Shown: positions 8,228 to 18,322, counted from the stretch's first letter. The stretch: 64,000 bases of DNA from Mucilaginibacter pallidiroseus (GCF_007846085.1 NZ_VOEJ01000005.1:1-64000); one strand, 5' to 3'. Program-made: numbers and translations. The notes: generated by a model not told the origin, from the letters alone.

Positions 8228-9367
8228 TTAGGCCAACGCCTGCTTCAAATCTTCCAATAAGTCTTCAATGTCCTCCACCCCTACACTTAAACGCAGCAGG
8301 TTATCTACAACACCGGCCTTATCGCGCTCTGCTTTGGGGATAGAGCCGTGGGTCATGCTTACGGGGTGATTAATTAATGATTCAACGCCACCTAACGACT
8401 CAGCCAAAGAGAATACTTTAAACGAGCCGGCAATACGGTAAGTGTCTTCAAGAGTTGCATCCTTTAATACGATCGAGATCATACCGCCAAAATCACGCAT
8501 CTGGTTTTTGGCGACCTCATGGTTCGGCGAATCGGGGAAGCCCGGCCAATAAATCTTTTCAACCCTTGGGTGGTTTTTCAGGAACTCGGCTACCTGACGG
8601 CCGTTTTCACAGTGCGCCTTCATACGCAAATGCAGGGTTTTAATACCGCGAAGCACCAAAAAGCTATCCATGGGGCCGGGTGTGGCACCGCAGGCATTGT
8701 ATATAAACCAAAGCTTTTTATAGAGCTCTTCGTCGTTCAGCATCAGGGCACCCATTACCACATCGCTGTGGCCGCCGATGTATTTGGTTACCGAATGCAT
8801 AACGATATCGGCACCAAAGTCAATCGGGTTTTGCAGGTATGGCGATGCAAAAGTATTGTCTACCACAAACAGCAAATCTTTCGAGTTTGCAATTTTACCT
8901 ACCGCCTCAATATCTACAATTTGCATGGTAGGGTTGGTAGGCGTTTCAATCCATATCAGCTTGGTTTTGTCGTTTACATATTCGTTGATGATGTCGGGGT
9001 TAGACAGATCAAGGAAGTGAAACTTGATACCATAATTAGCATAGATCTTGGTAAAGATTCGGTATGATCCACCGTATAAATCATTTCCCGTAATTACCTC
9101 ATCGCCAGGGGCAAGTAATTTCATTACGCCATCCGTAGCGCCCATACCGCTCGAAAAAGCCAAACCATATTTAGCATTTTCCAAAGCTGCCAAACAATCT
9201 TCCAAAGCCTTACGTGTAGGGTTTGTACCACGCGAGTACTCATAGCCCTTATTATCGCCAGGCGATTTTTGCCAGTAGGTTGATGTTTGGTATATCGGCG
9301 TCATAATAGCGCCGGTAGTTGGATCGGGCTCCTGCCCTGCGTGTATTGCTTTAGTTGCGAATTTCAT
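8228..9367 (-). CDS. metB: Cystathionine gamma-synthase / PLP-dependent trans-sulfuration enzyme
   Basis: The 379-residue enzyme of the Cys/Met-metabolism PLP family joins O-succinyl- or O-acetyl-homoserine with cysteine, or acts in the reverse direction as a lyase. The PLP lysine is about residue 195 in [12 protein letters not shown]. Other family signs are [28 protein letters not shown] and VVDNTFASP. The length is normal. Sequence alone does not separate MetB from cystathionine gamma-lyase in Bacteroidota, so the symbol is provisional. A four-helix-bundle gene lies upstream, flanked by inverted repeats. Confidence 0.88.
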   Translation of the reverse strand: MKFATKAIHAGQEPDPTTGAIMTPIYQTSTYWQKSPGDNKGYEYSRGTNPTRKALEDCLAALENAKYGLAFSSGMGATDGVMKLLAPGDEVITGNDLYGGSYRIFTKIYANYGIKFHFLDLSNPDIINEYVNDKTKLIWIETPTNPTMQIVDIEAVGKIANSKDLLFVVDNTFASPYLQNPIDFGADIVMHSVTKYIGGHSDVVMGALMLNDEELYKKLWFIYNACGATPGPMDSFLVLRGIKTLHLRMKAHCENGRQVAEFLKNHPRVEKIYWPGFPDSPNHEVAKNQMRDFGGMISIVLKDATLEDTYRIAGSFKVFSLAESLGGVESLINHPVSMTHGSIPKAERDKAGVVDNLLRLSVGVEDIEDLLEDLKQALA

Positions 9368-9380
9368 AAGTTAGTGAATG

Positions 9381-9391
9381 GTTGATTGGGT
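9381..9391. repeat. Left copy of an inverted repeat flanking the four-helix-bundle gene
   Basis: GTTGATTGGGT at 9381-9391 is the exact reverse complement of 9901-9911. Both lie in stretches rich in GTGAGTAG-type words that flank the gene at 9459-9827. The arrangement suggests that the gene and its flanks were inserted as a unit. Confidence 0.4.
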
Positions 9392-9458
9392 GAGTAGAGA
9401 GTAGTTGGGTATCGGCGAATGGTAACATAAACTAACCACGTGCACAATAATCGATTCA

Positions 9459-9827
9459 TCACTCACCCATTTTCTTGCTTTTTAAATATTGAATATATCC
9501 ATTTATTAATTTCAAACAGCTTTCATATTCTGGATGAAACGATTGTAGAATTTCCTCAGTAATAATTTTTTCGTCCAGAGCGATAATCAAATGGTCGAGC
9601 GTTTCCGTTAATGAACCTCTTGCCACAATGCAAAACCGGATATTATCCTGATAATGAAAACGTCCGTGCCCTTCCGCTAAGTTATTACCTATAGAACGTG
9701 AAGAACGGATGATTTGATCTGCCAACCGAAACTTTTCATCAACCGGAAACTTCTTTACAAGATCAGAAACAATGTTTCTGATCTTCCTCGATTGCTTCCA
9801 GGCTTCTAACTCTGTGAACGAGCCCAT
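9459..9827 (-). CDS. Four helix bundle protein (S23/IVP family)
   Basis: The 122-residue protein has the family pattern: FTELEAWKQSRKI near the start, LADQIIRSSRSIGNNLAEGHGR, and a C-terminal YLKSKK. The family is named after proteins encoded by 23S rRNA intervening sequences and forms pentameric four-helix bundles of unknown function. In Bacteroidota these genes often sit alone between unrelated genes, as here between proS and metB. Inverted repeats on both sides fit mobility. Confidence 0.9.
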   Translation of the reverse strand: MGSFTELEAWKQSRKIRNIVSDLVKKFPVDEKFRLADQIIRSSRSIGNNLAEGHGRFHYQDNIRFCIVARGSLTETLDHLIIALDEKIITEEILQSFHPEYESCLKLINGYIQYLKSKKMGE

Positions 9828-9900
9828 ACTCTAGATAATAATAAGATTGTAGTGTTTATTGCATTAAATTATGCATAAGCAGTTAAACCGCTCACCATTA

Positions 9901-9911
9901 ACCCAATCAAC
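9901..9911. repeat. Right copy of the inverted repeat flanking the four-helix-bundle gene
   Basis: ACCCAATCAAC at 9901-9911 is the exact complement of 9381-9391, with CTACTCACC continuing the resemblance. It lies between the four-helix-bundle start and the proS stop. Confidence 0.4.
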
Positions 9912-9923
9912 TACTCACCAACA

Positions 9924-11396
9924 TTAATATGCCCTTGCAAACAACACGCGCTGTGTAGACGGCTTGCCGGTAAGGATGCACTTGCCCTCTTCCTGCTTAT
10001 TGTTTAAAGGTATACAACGTATTGTTGCCTTAGTTTCGTCTTTTATTTTTTGCTCAGTTTCTGATGTGCCGTCCCAGTGGGCAGATATAAAGCCCGGTTC
10101 TTCGTCGAGCATGCGTTTAAACTCCTCCCAGGTATCCACTTCTTTGGTGTTCTCTGCACGGAAATCAAAGGCCTTTTTGTAGATATTCTGTTGTATCTCT
10201 TCTAACAAACCTTCAATCCTTTCGGCAAGTCCTTCCTGCGCAACTGTTTCCTTAGTTTTAGTGTCGCGGCGGGCAAGCTCGACTGTGCCGTTTTGCATAT
10301 CGCGGCTGCCTATGGCAACGCGCAATGGTACGCCTTTCAACTCGTACTCGGCAAATTTTGCACCCGGGCGGTGTGTATCGCGGTTATCAAATTTGATGGA
10401 GATACCTTTCGCCACAAGTTCTTTTTTAAGCGCATTTACAAACGTGGTTATGTTTTCCAGCTCCTCATCATGCTTGTAAATAGGCACTATAACCACCTGT
10501 ATTGGTGCCAGTTTTGGTGGCAATACCAGGCCGGCATCATCACTGTGCGACATGATGAGCGCGCCTATCAAACGGGTTGAGACACCCCATGATGTTGCCC
10601 ACACGTAATCCTGCTTGTTATCTTTTGTGGTAAATTTTACGTCGAACGCTTTGGCAAAGTTTTGCCCTAAAAAGTGCGATGTACCTGCCTGCAAAGCTTT
10701 ACCATCCTGCATCAGCGCTTCAATACAATAAGTGTCTAACGCACCTGCAAAACGCTCGTTGGCGGTTTTGCGACCGCGCACTACAGGCACCGCCATAAAG
10801 TTTTCGGCAAAATCGGCGTATACATCAAGCATCTGTTCGGTTTCGGCTATAGCTTCCTCGGCGGTAGCATGTGCCGTATGGCCTTCCTGCCATAAAAACT
10901 CACTGGTGCGTAAAAACAAACGGGTGCGCATTTCCCAGCGCATAACGTTGGCCCACTGGTTAACCAGGATAGGCAAGTCGCGATAGCTTTGGATCCACCC
11001 GCGGTAGGTGTTCCAGATGATAGTTTCGGACGTTGGGCGGATGATTAATTCTTCTTCTAATTTTGCGTCGCTGTCCACAACAATATTACCATCTCCATCG
11101 TTCTTAAGGCGGTAATGTGTTACAACGGCACATTCCTTTGCAAAGCCCTCTACGTGGCTGGCTTCTTTAGAGAAAAATGACTTGGGTATAAGCAACGGGA
11201 AATAAGCGTTTACGTGCCCGGTATCCTTAAACATTTTATCGAGCGATGCCTGTATTTTTTCCCATATAGAGTAACCATAGGGCTTGATGATCATACATCC
11301 GCGTACGGGCGAATATTCGGCCATATCAGATTTTATTATCAGGTCATTAAACCATTGCGAATAATCTTCGTCTTTACTGATGACACCTTTGCTCAT
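9924..11396 (-). CDS. proS: Prolyl-tRNA synthetase (short, archaeal/eukaryotic-like type)
   Basis: This 490-residue class II synthetase charges tRNA-Pro. Visible signs include [41 protein letters not shown], the LGQNFAKAF region, an anticodon-binding domain ([32 protein letters not shown]) and the C-terminal zinc-binding-like domain of this type. It lacks the editing insertion of the long bacterial ProRS. ProRS of this type is normal in Bacteroidota. The ATG at 11394-11396 is the natural start. Confidence 0.96.
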   Translation of the reverse strand: MSKGVISKDEDYSQWFNDLIIKSDMAEYSPVRGCMIIKPYGYSIWEKIQASLDKMFKDTGHVNAYFPLLIPKSFFSKEASHVEGFAKECAVVTHYRLKNDGDGNIVVDSDAKLEEELIIRPTSETIIWNTYRGWIQSYRDLPILVNQWANVMRWEMRTRLFLRTSEFLWQEGHTAHATAEEAIAETEQMLDVYADFAENFMAVPVVRGRKTANERFAGALDTYCIEALMQDGKALQAGTSHFLGQNFAKAFDVKFTTKDNKQDYVWATSWGVSTRLIGALIMSHSDDAGLVLPPKLAPIQVVIVPIYKHDEELENITTFVNALKKELVAKGISIKFDNRDTHRPGAKFAEYELKGVPLRVAIGSRDMQNGTVELARRDTKTKETVAQEGLAERIEGLLEEIQQNIYKKAFDFRAENTKEVDTWEEFKRMLDEEPGFISAHWDGTSETEQKIKDETKATIRCIPLNNKQEEGKCILTGKPSTQRVLFARAY

Positions 11397-11499
11397 ATAT
11401 TGATTTTTGGAATGAAATTTGACTTTAATTAAGTATTAGCAAAGTGCCAAATTTATAAATTTATACGTTTATTTGGACTCGAATATTTACACCACAAAA

Positions 11500-12387
11500 A
11501 TGAAAAGGAACCTTATCTACGGAATTATCGCGATCGGCGCTATAGCGCTGAGTTCCTGCTCCGTCAGCAAAACTGCATCTACAGCTAATGATGATGTTTA
11601 CTTCTCGAAGGCTACCGCTGCCGAGGAACCTCAATATGCTGCCCGCCAAACTTACAATCAGGATGCCGGCCAGCAGGACAGTTATTATGACGGGGGCGAT
11701 GACGATTATTTTTACTACGACGATTATGCATCGCGCATTAATCGCTTTAGCTATTACTCTCCTTTCGGATATTATGATTATGCATATAGCCCATATGGCT
11801 ACGGTTACGGCGGTGGCTGGAATATAGGCCTGGGTTACGGTTGGGGCGGCGGCCTTGGCTGGGGTGGTTACGGCGGCTGGGGCCTTGGCCTTGGTTATGG
11901 CTGGGGCGGCTATGGCGGCTGGGGTTACAACCCATGGGGCTTTGGCTATTCACCATACTATTACTGGGGCACCGGTTGGGGCGGTGGCTGGGGTGGCGGC
12001 TATCCTTACTGGGGTGGCTACTCGGCTTACAACGGTGGCAATGCCCGCCCTAATCGCGGTAACGGAAACCCAGGACGCGGAATGGGTAATGCAAATAATG
12101 GTTTAGCAACACGCGGTATATATAATGGCCGGGCAGATAATGGCATTGGCTATTATCCTGGTGGACGTGCAGTACGCGATGCCAACGGCATGTCTGTTGG
12201 TAGGCCGGGCCGCAACGGCAGCACAGTTAACCAAAGGCCTACGGCTCGCGGTAACGACGGATACCAAAGGCCGCAAATTTACCAGCAACCTGCTCCGCAA
12301 CCTTCTTCATCATCATTTGGTGGCGGCGGTTCACGTGGTGGCGGCGGCTCAAGCGGCGGTGGCGGAGGCAGACCGGGCAGACCATAA
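11500..12387 (+). CDS. Gly/Tyr/Trp-rich lipoprotein
   Basis: The ATG at 11500 gives a lipoprotein signal peptide (MKRNLIYGIIAIGAIALSSC, lipobox cysteine at 20). A reading frame open from a TTG at 11473 is less likely. The mature part has an acidic Tyr/Asp stretch (YYDGGDDDYFYYDDY). A long low-complexity region of GGWG, GYG and GLGYGW repeats follows (about residues 90-190), then an Asn/Arg/Gly-rich part and a Gly/Ser-rich tail. It is likely a disordered, surface-exposed lipoprotein; no activity is suggested. The FadL-like gene starts 27 bp after its stop, so the two may be co-transcribed. Confidence 0.8.
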   Translation: MKRNLIYGIIAIGAIALSSCSVSKTASTANDDVYFSKATAAEEPQYAARQTYNQDAGQQDSYYDGGDDDYFYYDDYASRINRFSYYSPFGYYDYAYSPYGYGYGGGWNIGLGYGWGGGLGWGGYGGWGLGLGYGWGGYGGWGYNPWGFGYSPYYYWGTGWGGGWGGGYPYWGGYSAYNGGNARPNRGNGNPGRGMGNANNGLATRGIYNGRADNGIGYYPGGRAVRDANGMSVGRPGRNGSTVNQRPTARGNDGYQRPQIYQQPAPQPSSSSFGGGGSRGGGGSSGGGGGRPGRP

Positions 12388-12413
12388 TTTTATAACCTTG
12401 CACACATATATCC

Positions 12414-13922
12414 ATGAAAATAAAATATATACTAAGCGTGGTGGCTATAGTAGCCCTCACAAAAAATAGCTTTGCACAATATTCGCAAGATGCGATACGC
12501 TTTTCGGGCGGCTTAAACGGATCAACTTCCCGCATAAAAGCATTGGGTAATGCCGGTACCGCTGTTGGTGGCGACTTAAGCAATATAAGTGGCAACCCTG
12601 CTGGTCTTGGTTTCTTTACCCGTTCAGAGTTAAGCATCACCCCAGAGTTTGATGGCTCAAAAGTGAAGTCGACGTACTTTGGCCAGTCTATGAGTGATAG
12701 CCGCAATTCGGGTAACGTAGCGCATGCCGGTCTTGTAATTTATAACCAACTTAGCAAACCGCGCGGTGCCGATAAGTCAAAAGGATGGCTAAGCGTTAAC
12801 TATGGTGTTAGCTTTAGCCGTAACAATAATTTTTACGAGAACATCTCATACGGCGGGGTAAATAACACCAGCACTATTGCCAATTACTACAGTAACCTGG
12901 CCAACCAAACCAAACTTAGCGATAACCAGGGCTTTTATCTGCCGGATGGTTCGCTACAGTCATGGGCATACAACCAGTATTTAATTGAAGAGCAAAATGG
13001 CAACTACTTCCCTAATGCGCAAAACGGAAGCACCCAGTTAATGGGTATAACCCGCGAAGGAGGTGTAAGCACGGTTGATTTCTCATTAGGAGCCAACTAC
13101 AGTAATAAACTTTATCTTGGTTTTGGCGTAGGTTTCACATCATTAAGGTATAACTCTTCGCAGGTATTTTCAGAGAACGGTGTTGTTAACTTACCAGCAA
13201 CTCCAACGGATCCCGCTGAGTCATTAAATTACCAAAGCCAGTTTTACCAAAATCAAATTACTCGCGGATCGGGTATTAACGCGCGCTTAGGTTTAATTTA
13301 CAAACCGGTTGAGTCGGTACGTTTGGGCGCGACGTTTACCAGCCCTACCTGGTATAATATCGATGATAATTACAGCGAGGGCTTAAGTACCCGCTATCCT
13401 CAAAGCACCTCAAATGCTAATTTCTCTGATGGTACAACTGACCCTTACTTCCTTAATTACAATTTACGCACGCCCTGGAAAGTAGCGGGTGGTTTAGCTG
13501 TATTTGCAGGCAAGTACGGTTTTATAACTGGTGATGTGGAATACGTAGATTATTCATCAGCTAAAATTTTACGCAACAACGATTACAATAACACAGGCGA
13601 TAATGCTGATATAGCTTCTTTATACCGTGGTGCAATAAACGCACGTATTGGTGCCGAAGCAAGGTTGAATAGCATATTCTCGTTACGTGGTGGTTATGGT
13701 ATCCAGGGCCGTGCACTGAGAGATAAAGACCTTGGCGGCGATATCAAAACGGCAAGTGCGGGTATAGGTGCCCGTTTTGGCGCTTACTATGTTGACGCTA
13801 CTTATCTACATATAACCAATAACCAAACCGTATTTCCTTACGAAGTTGGTGCGGCAAGCCCTTCTGCCCTTCTTAATAGAAGCGCAAACAACGGATATTT
13901 GACAATTGGTTATAGATTTTAA
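12414..13922 (+). CDS. Outer-membrane beta-barrel protein, OmpP1/FadL-like
   Basis: The 502-residue protein has a signal peptide (MKIKYILSVVAIVALTKNSFAQ). The plug-region pattern of the FadL/OmpP1 transporters follows (ALGNAGTAVGGDLSNISGNPAGLGFF). The rest is typical outer-membrane beta-strand sequence, ending in aromatic YLTIGYRF. Family members move hydrophobic compounds across the outer membrane; the substrate is unknown. Confidence 0.85.
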   Translation: MKIKYILSVVAIVALTKNSFAQYSQDAIRFSGGLNGSTSRIKALGNAGTAVGGDLSNISGNPAGLGFFTRSELSITPEFDGSKVKSTYFGQSMSDSRNSGNVAHAGLVIYNQLSKPRGADKSKGWLSVNYGVSFSRNNNFYENISYGGVNNTSTIANYYSNLANQTKLSDNQGFYLPDGSLQSWAYNQYLIEEQNGNYFPNAQNGSTQLMGITREGGVSTVDFSLGANYSNKLYLGFGVGFTSLRYNSSQVFSENGVVNLPATPTDPAESLNYQSQFYQNQITRGSGINARLGLIYKPVESVRLGATFTSPTWYNIDDNYSEGLSTRYPQSTSNANFSDGTTDPYFLNYNLRTPWKVAGGLAVFAGKYGFITGDVEYVDYSSAKILRNNDYNNTGDNADIASLYRGAINARIGAEARLNSIFSLRGGYGIQGRALRDKDLGGDIKTASAGIGARFGAYYVDATYLHITNNQTVFPYEVGAASPSALLNRSANNGYLTIGYRF

Positions 13923-13987
13923 GTTAGAGAACAGTTGATCAGAGGTGAGAGATTGGTAAAATCTTAATTTCTGTTCACATAAAACAA

Positions 13988-14014
13988 AAAAAGCGATGAA
14001 CATTCATCGCTTTT
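13988..14014. terminator. Bidirectional terminator between convergent genes
   Basis: AAAAAGCGATGAA and TTCATCGCTTTT form a perfect stem over a three-base loop, with an A-run on one side and a T-run on the other. It separates the FadL-like gene (+) from dps (-). Confidence 0.85.
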
Positions 14015-14076
14015 CTTGTTTTATAGGATTTAACTAAAGGGCCTTATCTCTAATCTCCTACCTCCAATCTCTCTAA

Positions 14077-14556
14077 TTAATCTTCATTAACAAATGAGCG
14101 CAGCATCCAGGTATTCTTTTCTTTAAACTGCATAAAGCGGTTTACCATATCATTAGTGCCATCGTCGCCGGCATCGGCTGTTATGTCCAAAATTTCGCGT
14201 TCCATTTCAATGAGGGCAGCCATATCTTCTATCAAAGCTTTTACCATGTCGATGTCTTTCATACCAATGGTGTTCACTTCTTTTAAAGCCGATGTTTGGA
14301 TATAATCCTGGAAAGTGCTGTATGGGGGTTTGCCTAGTGTTAGGATGCGTTCAGCAAGTTCGTCAATTGTGGTCAATGCCTCGGTGTAAAGCTCTTCGAA
14401 TTTAACGTGTAGCGTAAAAAAACTTTTGCCTTTAACATTCCAGTGGCAACCGCGTAATTTTTGATAATGTATGTGATAGTTGGCCAGCAAATCGTTAAGA
14501 TGATCAACTACCGGCTTTACTTTTTTTTCCTCTAAGCTTATTTTTTCTGCGTCCAT
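14077..14556 (-). CDS. dps: Dps family DNA-protecting ferritin-like protein
   Basis: The 159-residue protein has the Dps signature: LLANYHIHYQKLRGCHWNVKG (ferroxidase His), FFTLHVKFEELYTEALTTIDELAERI (Asp/Glu ligands) and GKPPYSTFQDY. Dps dodecamers oxidise and store iron and shield DNA during starvation or oxidative stress. The length is normal. It is divergent from the DUF4905 gene. Confidence 0.95.
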   Translation of the reverse strand: MDAEKISLEEKKVKPVVDHLNDLLANYHIHYQKLRGCHWNVKGKSFFTLHVKFEELYTEALTTIDELAERILTLGKPPYSTFQDYIQTSALKEVNTIGMKDIDMVKALIEDMAALIEMEREILDITADAGDDGTNDMVNRFMQFKEKNTWMLRSFVNED

Positions 14557-14636
14557 AATGATTGTGATTGTTTTGATTGTTTAACAGTAGTGGTTATGCT
14601 TTGTTTATCAAATATAAGGTGGATGAATTTAAAATC

Positions 14637-14644
14637 CGATATTT
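14637..14644 (+). promoter_or_regulatory. -7 promoter element for the DUF4905 gene
   Basis: The octamer ending in TATTTG just upstream of the ATG at 14655 matches TAnnTTTG at 7 of 8 positions. It supports the downstream ATG as the real start, because it lies inside the longer open frame. Confidence 0.4.
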
Positions 14645-14654
14645 GCACACTCAT

Positions 14655-15416
14655 ATGACAATGCTTCAACCATCCATTCAAAAGAAATTTAACGGCACCA
14701 TTTGGCGGCTGGAATTTGATGAATTAAGCAGTGTTTTAGCATTAGAAATTCGAAATCAACAAGATAAGCAAACCAGTTTTACCAGTATAGACATAAATAC
14801 GGGCAATATCAATTTTGAAGGGCTTACCACGCCCGAGCGTTGGCTTACCGGCATTGAATGTGTTTATAACAATGTGTTATTACTTCATCATTATAAAAAT
14901 GAGTCGGGGCCCGAGCATAGGGCTGTAATCGGTATCGACGCAACCAACGGCCAAACCCTTTGGAGCAACTACAGCCTGGCCTATGACCATTTAACAGAAG
15001 ATGGCCCCGCTTTATACAATACCAGTGTACAGCCACGCAAATTATTTATTGCCGATATTAAAACAGGAACAACTAAAAGCCCAAATAACAGCGCTGCAAA
15101 TAAACCTTTGCAAAACAGGATAGTCATACCTGATATGCTGCCCGCTGCAGATCTTGTGCCTGGCAGCCTGCCTTTACCGCCTTACGGAAATATAGTACAT
15201 TATCTCCGTCACAATAATTACATAATAGTATCTTTGCACACGCAAAAAAACGGATCGCTGCAGCAGCATTTGTTTGTAATGCGTGGCAGCGAAATAGTGT
15301 TTACCGATTTGTTGAACACTAGTATACAAAAACTGCAACCCGAGGCGTTTGTAATACACAACAATACCTTGGTTTTTATAACAAATAGGGATACGATCAA
15401 TATCATAAACCTGTAA
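14655..15416 (+). CDS. DUF4905 domain-containing protein
   Basis: The protein has about 253 residues from the ATG at 14655 (MTMLQPSIQKKF). The frame is open further upstream to 14577, but that part overlaps a likely promoter. The sequence resembles the Bacteroidota DUF4905 family (KKFNGTIWRLEFDELSSVLALEIR, WLTGIECVYNNVLLLHHY). No signal peptide is visible. The function is unknown; the hydrophobic strand pattern suggests an all-beta fold. The LysM gene starts 21 bp downstream. Confidence 0.7.
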   Translation: MTMLQPSIQKKFNGTIWRLEFDELSSVLALEIRNQQDKQTSFTSIDINTGNINFEGLTTPERWLTGIECVYNNVLLLHHYKNESGPEHRAVIGIDATNGQTLWSNYSLAYDHLTEDGPALYNTSVQPRKLFIADIKTGTTKSPNNSAANKPLQNRIVIPDMLPAADLVPGSLPLPPYGNIVHYLRHNNYIIVSLHTQKNGSLQQHLFVMRGSEIVFTDLLNTSIQKLQPEAFVIHNNTLVFITNRDTINIINL

Positions 15417-15437
15417 ACTATTGATTAATAATAAATT

Positions 15438-16493
15438 ATGAAATTTAAGCTGTTAGTGTTAATCATACTTTCTGTTGCCCTTTCCTCTTCGTTATACGCA
15501 ACTTCAATTCCTCTCGATTCGATAGGTATCGAAAACCTGAACGGTAAAAAAGTTATTCTGCATAAGCTCGATCCAAAAGATAACTTTTACTCTATCGGTC
15601 GCAAATATGGTGTAAGCCCTAAAGTAATTATGGACTTTAATAAGAACGCCAAGATGGCTATAGGCGCTATTATCAAAGTACCTACCGAGCGTTCGATCGT
15701 AGAAACTACCGGTACTCCAGCACAGCAAACGCAAGCCCAACCAGCGGTGCAGCAACCTGCAGCCACACAGCCCGCAGCAGTACAAACAAAACCAGCAACA
15801 CAACCGCCTGTAGTTAGTCCGCCTCCTGCCACACAAGGCAAGCCTGTTATTACGCAGCCGGCTCCAGTTGCAGCAAACAACCAGGCAGCCAACAACGCCA
15901 ACCCACCCGCCATACAGCAATACAAGGTATCGGCAGGTGAAACGCTTTATTCAATTGCCAAGCGCTTTGGCACCACTGTGGAAGATTTAACCAAGTTGAA
16001 CAACTTAAAATCGACCATAATGCCGGGGCAGGTATTGCAAGTGCGTACAGGTACGCCGCCCCCACCGCAACAGCCTGTAGCACAACAGCAAGACAGTAAT
16101 GGTGGCATCCCTCCACGCAACGCAGGGTCAGACAGTTTAATAACCAGGCGCGACTCAACCTATCTTGCGCCGGACAGCCTTGACAGACGCGGCACCAACC
16201 GTTACGGATTATTTGAAAAGAATGAAAAGGGTGTGGCCACTTACATTGATGATGCCAGCCTTGATCCTAATAAAAAACTGATACTTCATCGCACCGCCCC
16301 TATTGGTACGGTAATGCGCCTTACAAACCCAATGACAGGCAAATTTGTATTTGCGAAGGTTGTGGGCCGCTTTACCGATGACCAGGCTACCAGGGATGTA
16401 ATTGTTGTGATGACTAAAAATGTTGCGCAATCTATTGGCGCTATCGACAAACGCTTTCAGGTAAATATAAGCTACGGAACTCCTAATGAATAA
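15438..16493 (+). CDS. LysM-domain cell-wall-binding protein with a C-terminal DPBB-like domain
   Basis: The 351-residue exported protein has a signal peptide (MKFKLLVLIILSVALSSSLYA) and a first LysM (about 35-75, FYSIGRKYGVSPKVIMDFN). A Pro/Gln/Ala-rich linker and a second LysM (about 160-205, YKVSAGETLYSIAKRFGTTVEDL) follow. The C-terminal domain (PIGTVMRLTNPMTGKFVFAKVVGRF) resembles the double-psi beta-barrel of RlpA-type proteins. It probably binds peptidoglycan in the periplasm. Its stop overlaps the udk start by 8 bp (ATGAATAA), suggesting translational coupling. Confidence 0.88.
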   Translation: MKFKLLVLIILSVALSSSLYATSIPLDSIGIENLNGKKVILHKLDPKDNFYSIGRKYGVSPKVIMDFNKNAKMAIGAIIKVPTERSIVETTGTPAQQTQAQPAVQQPAATQPAAVQTKPATQPPVVSPPPATQGKPVITQPAPVAANNQAANNANPPAIQQYKVSAGETLYSIAKRFGTTVEDLTKLNNLKSTIMPGQVLQVRTGTPPPPQQPVAQQQDSNGGIPPRNAGSDSLITRRDSTYLAPDSLDRRGTNRYGLFEKNEKGVATYIDDASLDPNKKLILHRTAPIGTVMRLTNPMTGKFVFAKVVGRFTDDQATRDVIVVMTKNVAQSIGAIDKRFQVNISYGTPNE

Positions 16494-17121
16494 ACCTTAT
16501 GTTATTGGCATTGCCGGCGGCAGCGGCAGTGGTAAAACTTTTTTTTTGAAATGTTTTCTGGAGCATTTTACTGACGAGGAAGTGTGCCTGGTATCGCAGG
16601 ATGACTATTATATCCCGGTTGCACATACCATGACCAAGGAGGAAAACAAGCTTTATAACTTTGATCTTCCATCCACCATTGATCATGACCATTTTGAGGA
16701 TGACATTTTCAAGCTATTGCGTGGCGAATCATTCGTGAAGCAGGAGTATACTTTTAACAATCCCGACGCAAAGCCTAAGATGCTGGAGATAAAGCCTGCT
16801 CCTATCATTATTGTCGAGGGCCTGTTCATATTGCACTTTAAAAAAATAGCCGAAGTATTGGACATGACTATTTTTATTGAGGCCGATGAAGAAGTTGCCC
16901 TTGCACGCCGCCTGAAACGCGATTTGCTTGAGCGCGGCTATTCTAACGATGACGTACAATACAAGTGGCACAACCATGTTGTACCGGCATACAAAGAGTA
17001 TCTATTACCTTACAAGAATACCTGCGATAAGATCATCATCAACAATACCCAACAAGCTGCAGACATTATCAAAGTAACCGATGAGATTTCGCAGGAACTG
17101 CGCGACAAAGTGTTAAGCTGA
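16486..17121 (+). CDS. udk: Uridine kinase
   Basis: The 211-residue P-loop kinase phosphorylates uridine/cytidine in pyrimidine salvage. It shows GIAGGSGSGKT near the start, SQDDYYIP, FDLPSTIDHD, and the Arg-rich LARRLKRDLLERG with a lid-type region. The length and order are normal for Udk. It overlaps the LysM gene by 8 bp and is convergent with the erythromycin-esterase-like gene, 1 bp apart. Confidence 0.93.
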   Translation: MNKPYVIGIAGGSGSGKTFFLKCFLEHFTDEEVCLVSQDDYYIPVAHTMTKEENKLYNFDLPSTIDHDHFEDDIFKLLRGESFVKQEYTFNNPDAKPKMLEIKPAPIIIVEGLFILHFKKIAEVLDMTIFIEADEEVALARRLKRDLLERGYSNDDVQYKWHNHVVPAYKEYLLPYKNTCDKIIINNTQQAADIIKVTDEISQELRDKVLS

Positions 17122-17122
17122 T

Positions 17123-18322
17123 TTACCGTAATGGCTGTGACGGCGTGGTGTTCCTGAAAAACATAAGGGCATCAAAATCTATACCGGGCCGCATTGGTAG
17201 TACCCTCTTAATACTCCAATTTGCAAATACATTGGTAATGTTGCCTGTTTGCCCGCTGATTAGGCCATTGCTACTAAATGGCAGGTAAAAATTAGGCTGA
17301 CTGGCGGAAGCAAACCAAGCTGAAAAAGAAGGTTGCGGGGTTTGAAACGCATACTTTACGTAATAGTCGCCATTCATAACGGTTACGCCACCTTGATAGG
17401 TATCAAACGCAAGCGCAAAATACTGGCTTTGATATTTATTTCTTAGATAATAGCCCATCCCCTTGCATTGCGCCATTGTAGTATCCTTGGCCAAGTGCAC
17501 GTTGTGCCCCCAGATAATTGTTTTCCTTTTTCCTGCCTGTTGCGTTTCGGTGATATTGGCCGCCATAAATTTGTCGCGCGCCAATGGGTCCGTAAGTAAT
17601 GTACCTTGGTATAATATCGACAACCTCTTCTTAAATTCAGCGAAGCCAACTGGCCCGGACTGCTGACTGCTTACCTCGGTATTTAAACCTGAAAGTATGG
17701 CTTGTTCTGTTAAGGGCAGATCAAACATATTGTTAAAGCCTAGAGCCGTAACTTTTTTTAAAACCTTAATAGCATTCGGGCCACTTTGATACGTTTGCTG
17801 ATGTTGTAGTAAATAGTTAATGCAATACTTGGCAGATGCATCAATATCACGCTTAAAGTAATCGGTATCAAAGCCGAATATAGCAACCTTTGTTCCGGCA
17901 GCCTGCTTATCATTAAATTGCTTTAGTGATTGGAAAAGCCTGTAAAATTCTTCCGTCCTAAACAAACGCAGCGGTTTCATGAGTTGCCGCAAATTGCCTC
18001 TGCCTGTTTGCAGGTAATTATTGATCGGCTCAATAGCTGAATAGCCATACTCAAACCCTATAGATCGATAATTGTCTTTACTTATCAAATAATTAACAAT
18101 CCGGCTTTTCTCTGTATAAAACTCATGCGTACCGTGTGATGCTTCGCCCAAACCGCAGATAACGTTACCCTTTAGTTGCGCTGCCAGGTATGGCAAATAG
18201 CTACCTGAGGCATCAACCGGCTTAATGGCCGCATTAAGCGCGTCAACATCAAATTGCTGTGCAAAACATATAGTAACGAAAAGCTCTAAAAATAATACAA
18301 ATCCAAGAAAGCGTTTAAACAT
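17123..18322 (-). CDS. Erythromycin esterase family protein, exported
   Basis: The 399-residue protein has a signal peptide (MFKRFLGFVLFLELFVTICFAQ). It carries erythromycin-esterase motifs: GLGEASHGTHEFYTEK with the catalytic His/Glu, FGFDTD, and WGHNVHLAKD. Family members hydrolyse lactone or ester bonds; macrolide inactivation is known for EreA/EreB, but chromosomal relatives often have unknown substrates. Resistance should not be assumed. Confidence 0.85.
   Translation of the reverse strand: MFKRFLGFVLFLELFVTICFAQQFDVDALNAAIKPVDASGSYLPYLAAQLKGNVICGLGEASHGTHEFYTEKSRIVNYLISKDNYRSIGFEYGYSAIEPINNYLQTGRGNLRQLMKPLRLFRTEEFYRLFQSLKQFNDKQAAGTKVAIFGFDTDYFKRDIDASAKYCINYLLQHQQTYQSGPNAIKVLKKVTALGFNNMFDLPLTEQAILSGLNTEVSSQQSGPVGFAEFKKRLSILYQGTLLTDPLARDKFMAANITETQQAGKRKTIIWGHNVHLAKDTTMAQCKGMGYYLRNKYQSQYFALAFDTYQGGVTVMNGDYYVKYAFQTPQPSFSAWFASASQPNFYLPFSSNGLISGQTGNITNVFANWSIKRVLPMRPGIDFDALMFFRNTTPSQPLR

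Noticed and set aside
12125..12706. Long frames over the Gly-rich lipoprotein gene and the start of the FadL-like gene
   Set aside because: Low-complexity GC-rich sequence keeps other frames open; only the lipoprotein and FadL-like frames have sensible products.
17123..18322. Macrolide resistance gene
   Set aside because: Only family membership is visible; chromosomal erythromycin-esterase homologues mostly have unknown substrates.
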